NCBI GenBank assembly: GCA_003427395.1 | Contig: BFEA01000299.1 | Coordinates: forward strand, 1,067,157-1,097,153 | Direction: 5' to 3' | DNA: 29,997 bases | Source: Chara braunii | Taxonomy: Eukaryota > Streptophyta > Charophyceae > Charales > Characeae | Shown here: in pieces, positions 28,947 to 29,997 of the stretch | Layout: each line of letters begins with the position of its first letter | Position numbering within the stretch: the first letter of the stretch is position 1 | Notes under the pieces: generated by a model | Told to the model about the DNA's origin: nothing | Database searches by the model: none | What the model saw: the letters and a program-made list of their open reading frames with translations, nothing else | Position numbers and translations under genes: made by a program

Positions 28947-29561
28947 CCCTTCAGCGTGAATGTTTGCGAATGCCCGCATGGCTGGTCGATATGAGGAGGC
29001 CATGCGCTCGCACGACTCTTATACGAAAATCCAGCGCACAATACCTATCTGAGTCTCGCAGCATAAAGTTATGGTTTGGATATTGAAGAGACTAGGAGTG
29101 TTGCGGTGTTGTGATGTTGTTTGTGGTGTTTGTTTTTTTTACGTGTTCTGTGTGGAACGCATGGATGCGTCCTAGTTGACCGACGTCGAGTCGCGTTTGG
29201 GACGTCAGCCCCCCAGAACGTCGATTCGCGCACGGGTTCGATTTCGGGCATTCGACCGCGCGTACCCCTTATGCTACAGCGAACGAGAAACGCCCTCCGC
29301 TGGGCCACCTCTGCCATTGCATACGAAAAGCCTTCGCATGTGGTTCAGTAGCTTTGCGGGGATACGCCCACCTAAGGGATGGTGACAACTCCCGCAGGTG
29401 GAGGTAAGCGGTGCCTCGCGTGACCTTGTCCTGCGTAGGTCCTCGGGAGAGGTACGGCTGGCGCACTGGGCCGGAGCGGCAAATGCTCTCTGCGACAAAT
29501 CCTGCGAAATCCTGCGTGACGAGGCCGGGAGGGTCCCCGTGCGGGACCGATGCGCTCGACA
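28888..29561 (+). repeat. Probable LTR of a tRNA-Asp-primed retrotransposon
   Basis: The 3' border TCGACA (29556-29561) is well supported by the PBS two bases downstream. The 5' border is inferred from the matching inverted end TGTCGA at 28888-28893, giving 674 bp. No second copy is in the window, so the 5' border is uncertain. Confidence 0.45.
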
Positions 29562-29563
29562 GG

Positions 29564-29581
29564 TGGCGCCGTTGTCGGGGA
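29564..29581 (+). other. Primer-binding site, tRNA-Asp type
   Basis: TGGCGCCGTTGTCGGGGA matches, with one difference (T at 29575 for C), the PBS complementary to plant tRNA-Asp that is used by Athila/Tat-type Ty3/gypsy elements. It shows that a fourth retrotransposon starts here on the + strand. Confidence 0.75.
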
Positions 29582-29997
29582 TCTCGGCTGCCTACCGGGG
29601 TCCTTAATGAACGAACCCAGGTTAAGTGCAGGCGGATGATCAAGGAAAACGACAAATTTTGTTAATGGCGTTAAGTAAGTGGGTGATGAGTAGTAGCAAC
29701 TGCAATTTATACATTTGCGGATCAAGGTACCATAAAATAATACGGACGATGCTATGCGTATTTAACGTCTTAGACTGATCGTCGTTTGCATTTGATGTGA
29801 CTCTACATATTCAGTAACCCAAGCAAGGATCCTTGGTACTTTAACATATGCAAGGAACATGAATATGGACGAAGCAAAGAAATCCAGATTGCAAAATCAC
29901 ATCGAAGTCCAAGTAGTCAAAGCAAGAGCAGATAGCACAATGGAACCGAGTAACCATCCATTTGAGAATGATACAGAAGAATCGTGAGTCAATGTCC
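29582..29997 (+). mobile_element. Leader and possible first codons of the tRNA-Asp-primed element
   Basis: This is sequence downstream of the PBS, running off the window. ATG at 29859 opens 42 codons (MNMDEAKKSRLQNHIEVQVV, then KARADSTMEPSNHP) to TGA at 29985-29987. That TGA overlaps a donor-like CGTGAGT, so it could be a first exon or the start of a broken gag. The peptide is charged and I do not recognise it. Confidence 0.4.

Noticed and set aside
29233-29247. GGTTCGATTTC resembling a tRNA T-loop
   Set aside because: No matching acceptor stem, D-arm or anticodon arm around it.

Overview
The window looks like nuclear DNA of a streptophyte (land plant or charophyte alga; a Chara-like alga is my best guess, low confidence). 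The evidence is several Ty3/gypsy LTR retrotransposons with plant-type primer-binding sites (initiator tRNA-Met in three elements, tRNA-Asp in a fourth), a chromodomain-like tail on one pol, abundant GA, CAT and CAG microsatellites and no prokaryotic gene layout. No intact protein-coding gene is visible. Every recognisable coding region is a broken retrotransposon gene.

Layout. 248-1038 is a 54-bp minisatellite. 2381-6053 is the 3' half of element A (+ strand): a pol pseudogene (RT, RNase H, integrase, chromodomain-like tail), a polypurine tract and an LTR. A GA/CA microsatellite (6054-6230) and a short unassigned segment follow. 6774 to about 12577 is the 5' half of an unrelated element on the minus strand: LTR, exact Met PBS, 1.5-kb leader, gag, protease and RT, cut off after RT. 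12583-14974 is element B (+): a 5'-truncated LTR, PBS, AT-rich leader, an array of CACGTCA boxes and the start of gag. It is interrupted by element C (14975 to about 19083, +), which has a complete LTR, PBS, the same leader, gag with a zinc knuckle and the start of pol. A, B and C share LTR sequence and are one family. Unrelated sequence and a 711-bp assembly gap (19238-19948) follow.

19949-26237 has no gene I can recognise. It holds CAT/CAG repeats, several perfect hairpins, and a dispersed ATCTTCC...GGAAGAT motif found in whole or part six times. 26238-27449 is the most unusual part: an array of 16 hairpins with a conserved TAAGTT loop. The inner and outer stems differ between units but stay complementary, largely through G-C/A-T exchanges and G.T wobbles, as expected of a structured RNA read from the + strand. 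I know of no named family for it. From about 28713 there is a run of six inverted repeats, then the end of a probable LTR with a tRNA-Asp PBS at 29564, marking the start of a fourth retrotransposon that leaves the window.

The genes form no joint pathway. The picture is of nested, decaying retrotransposons, with many premature stops explained by C-to-T (or G-to-A) change, next to a possibly undescribed tandem hairpin locus.
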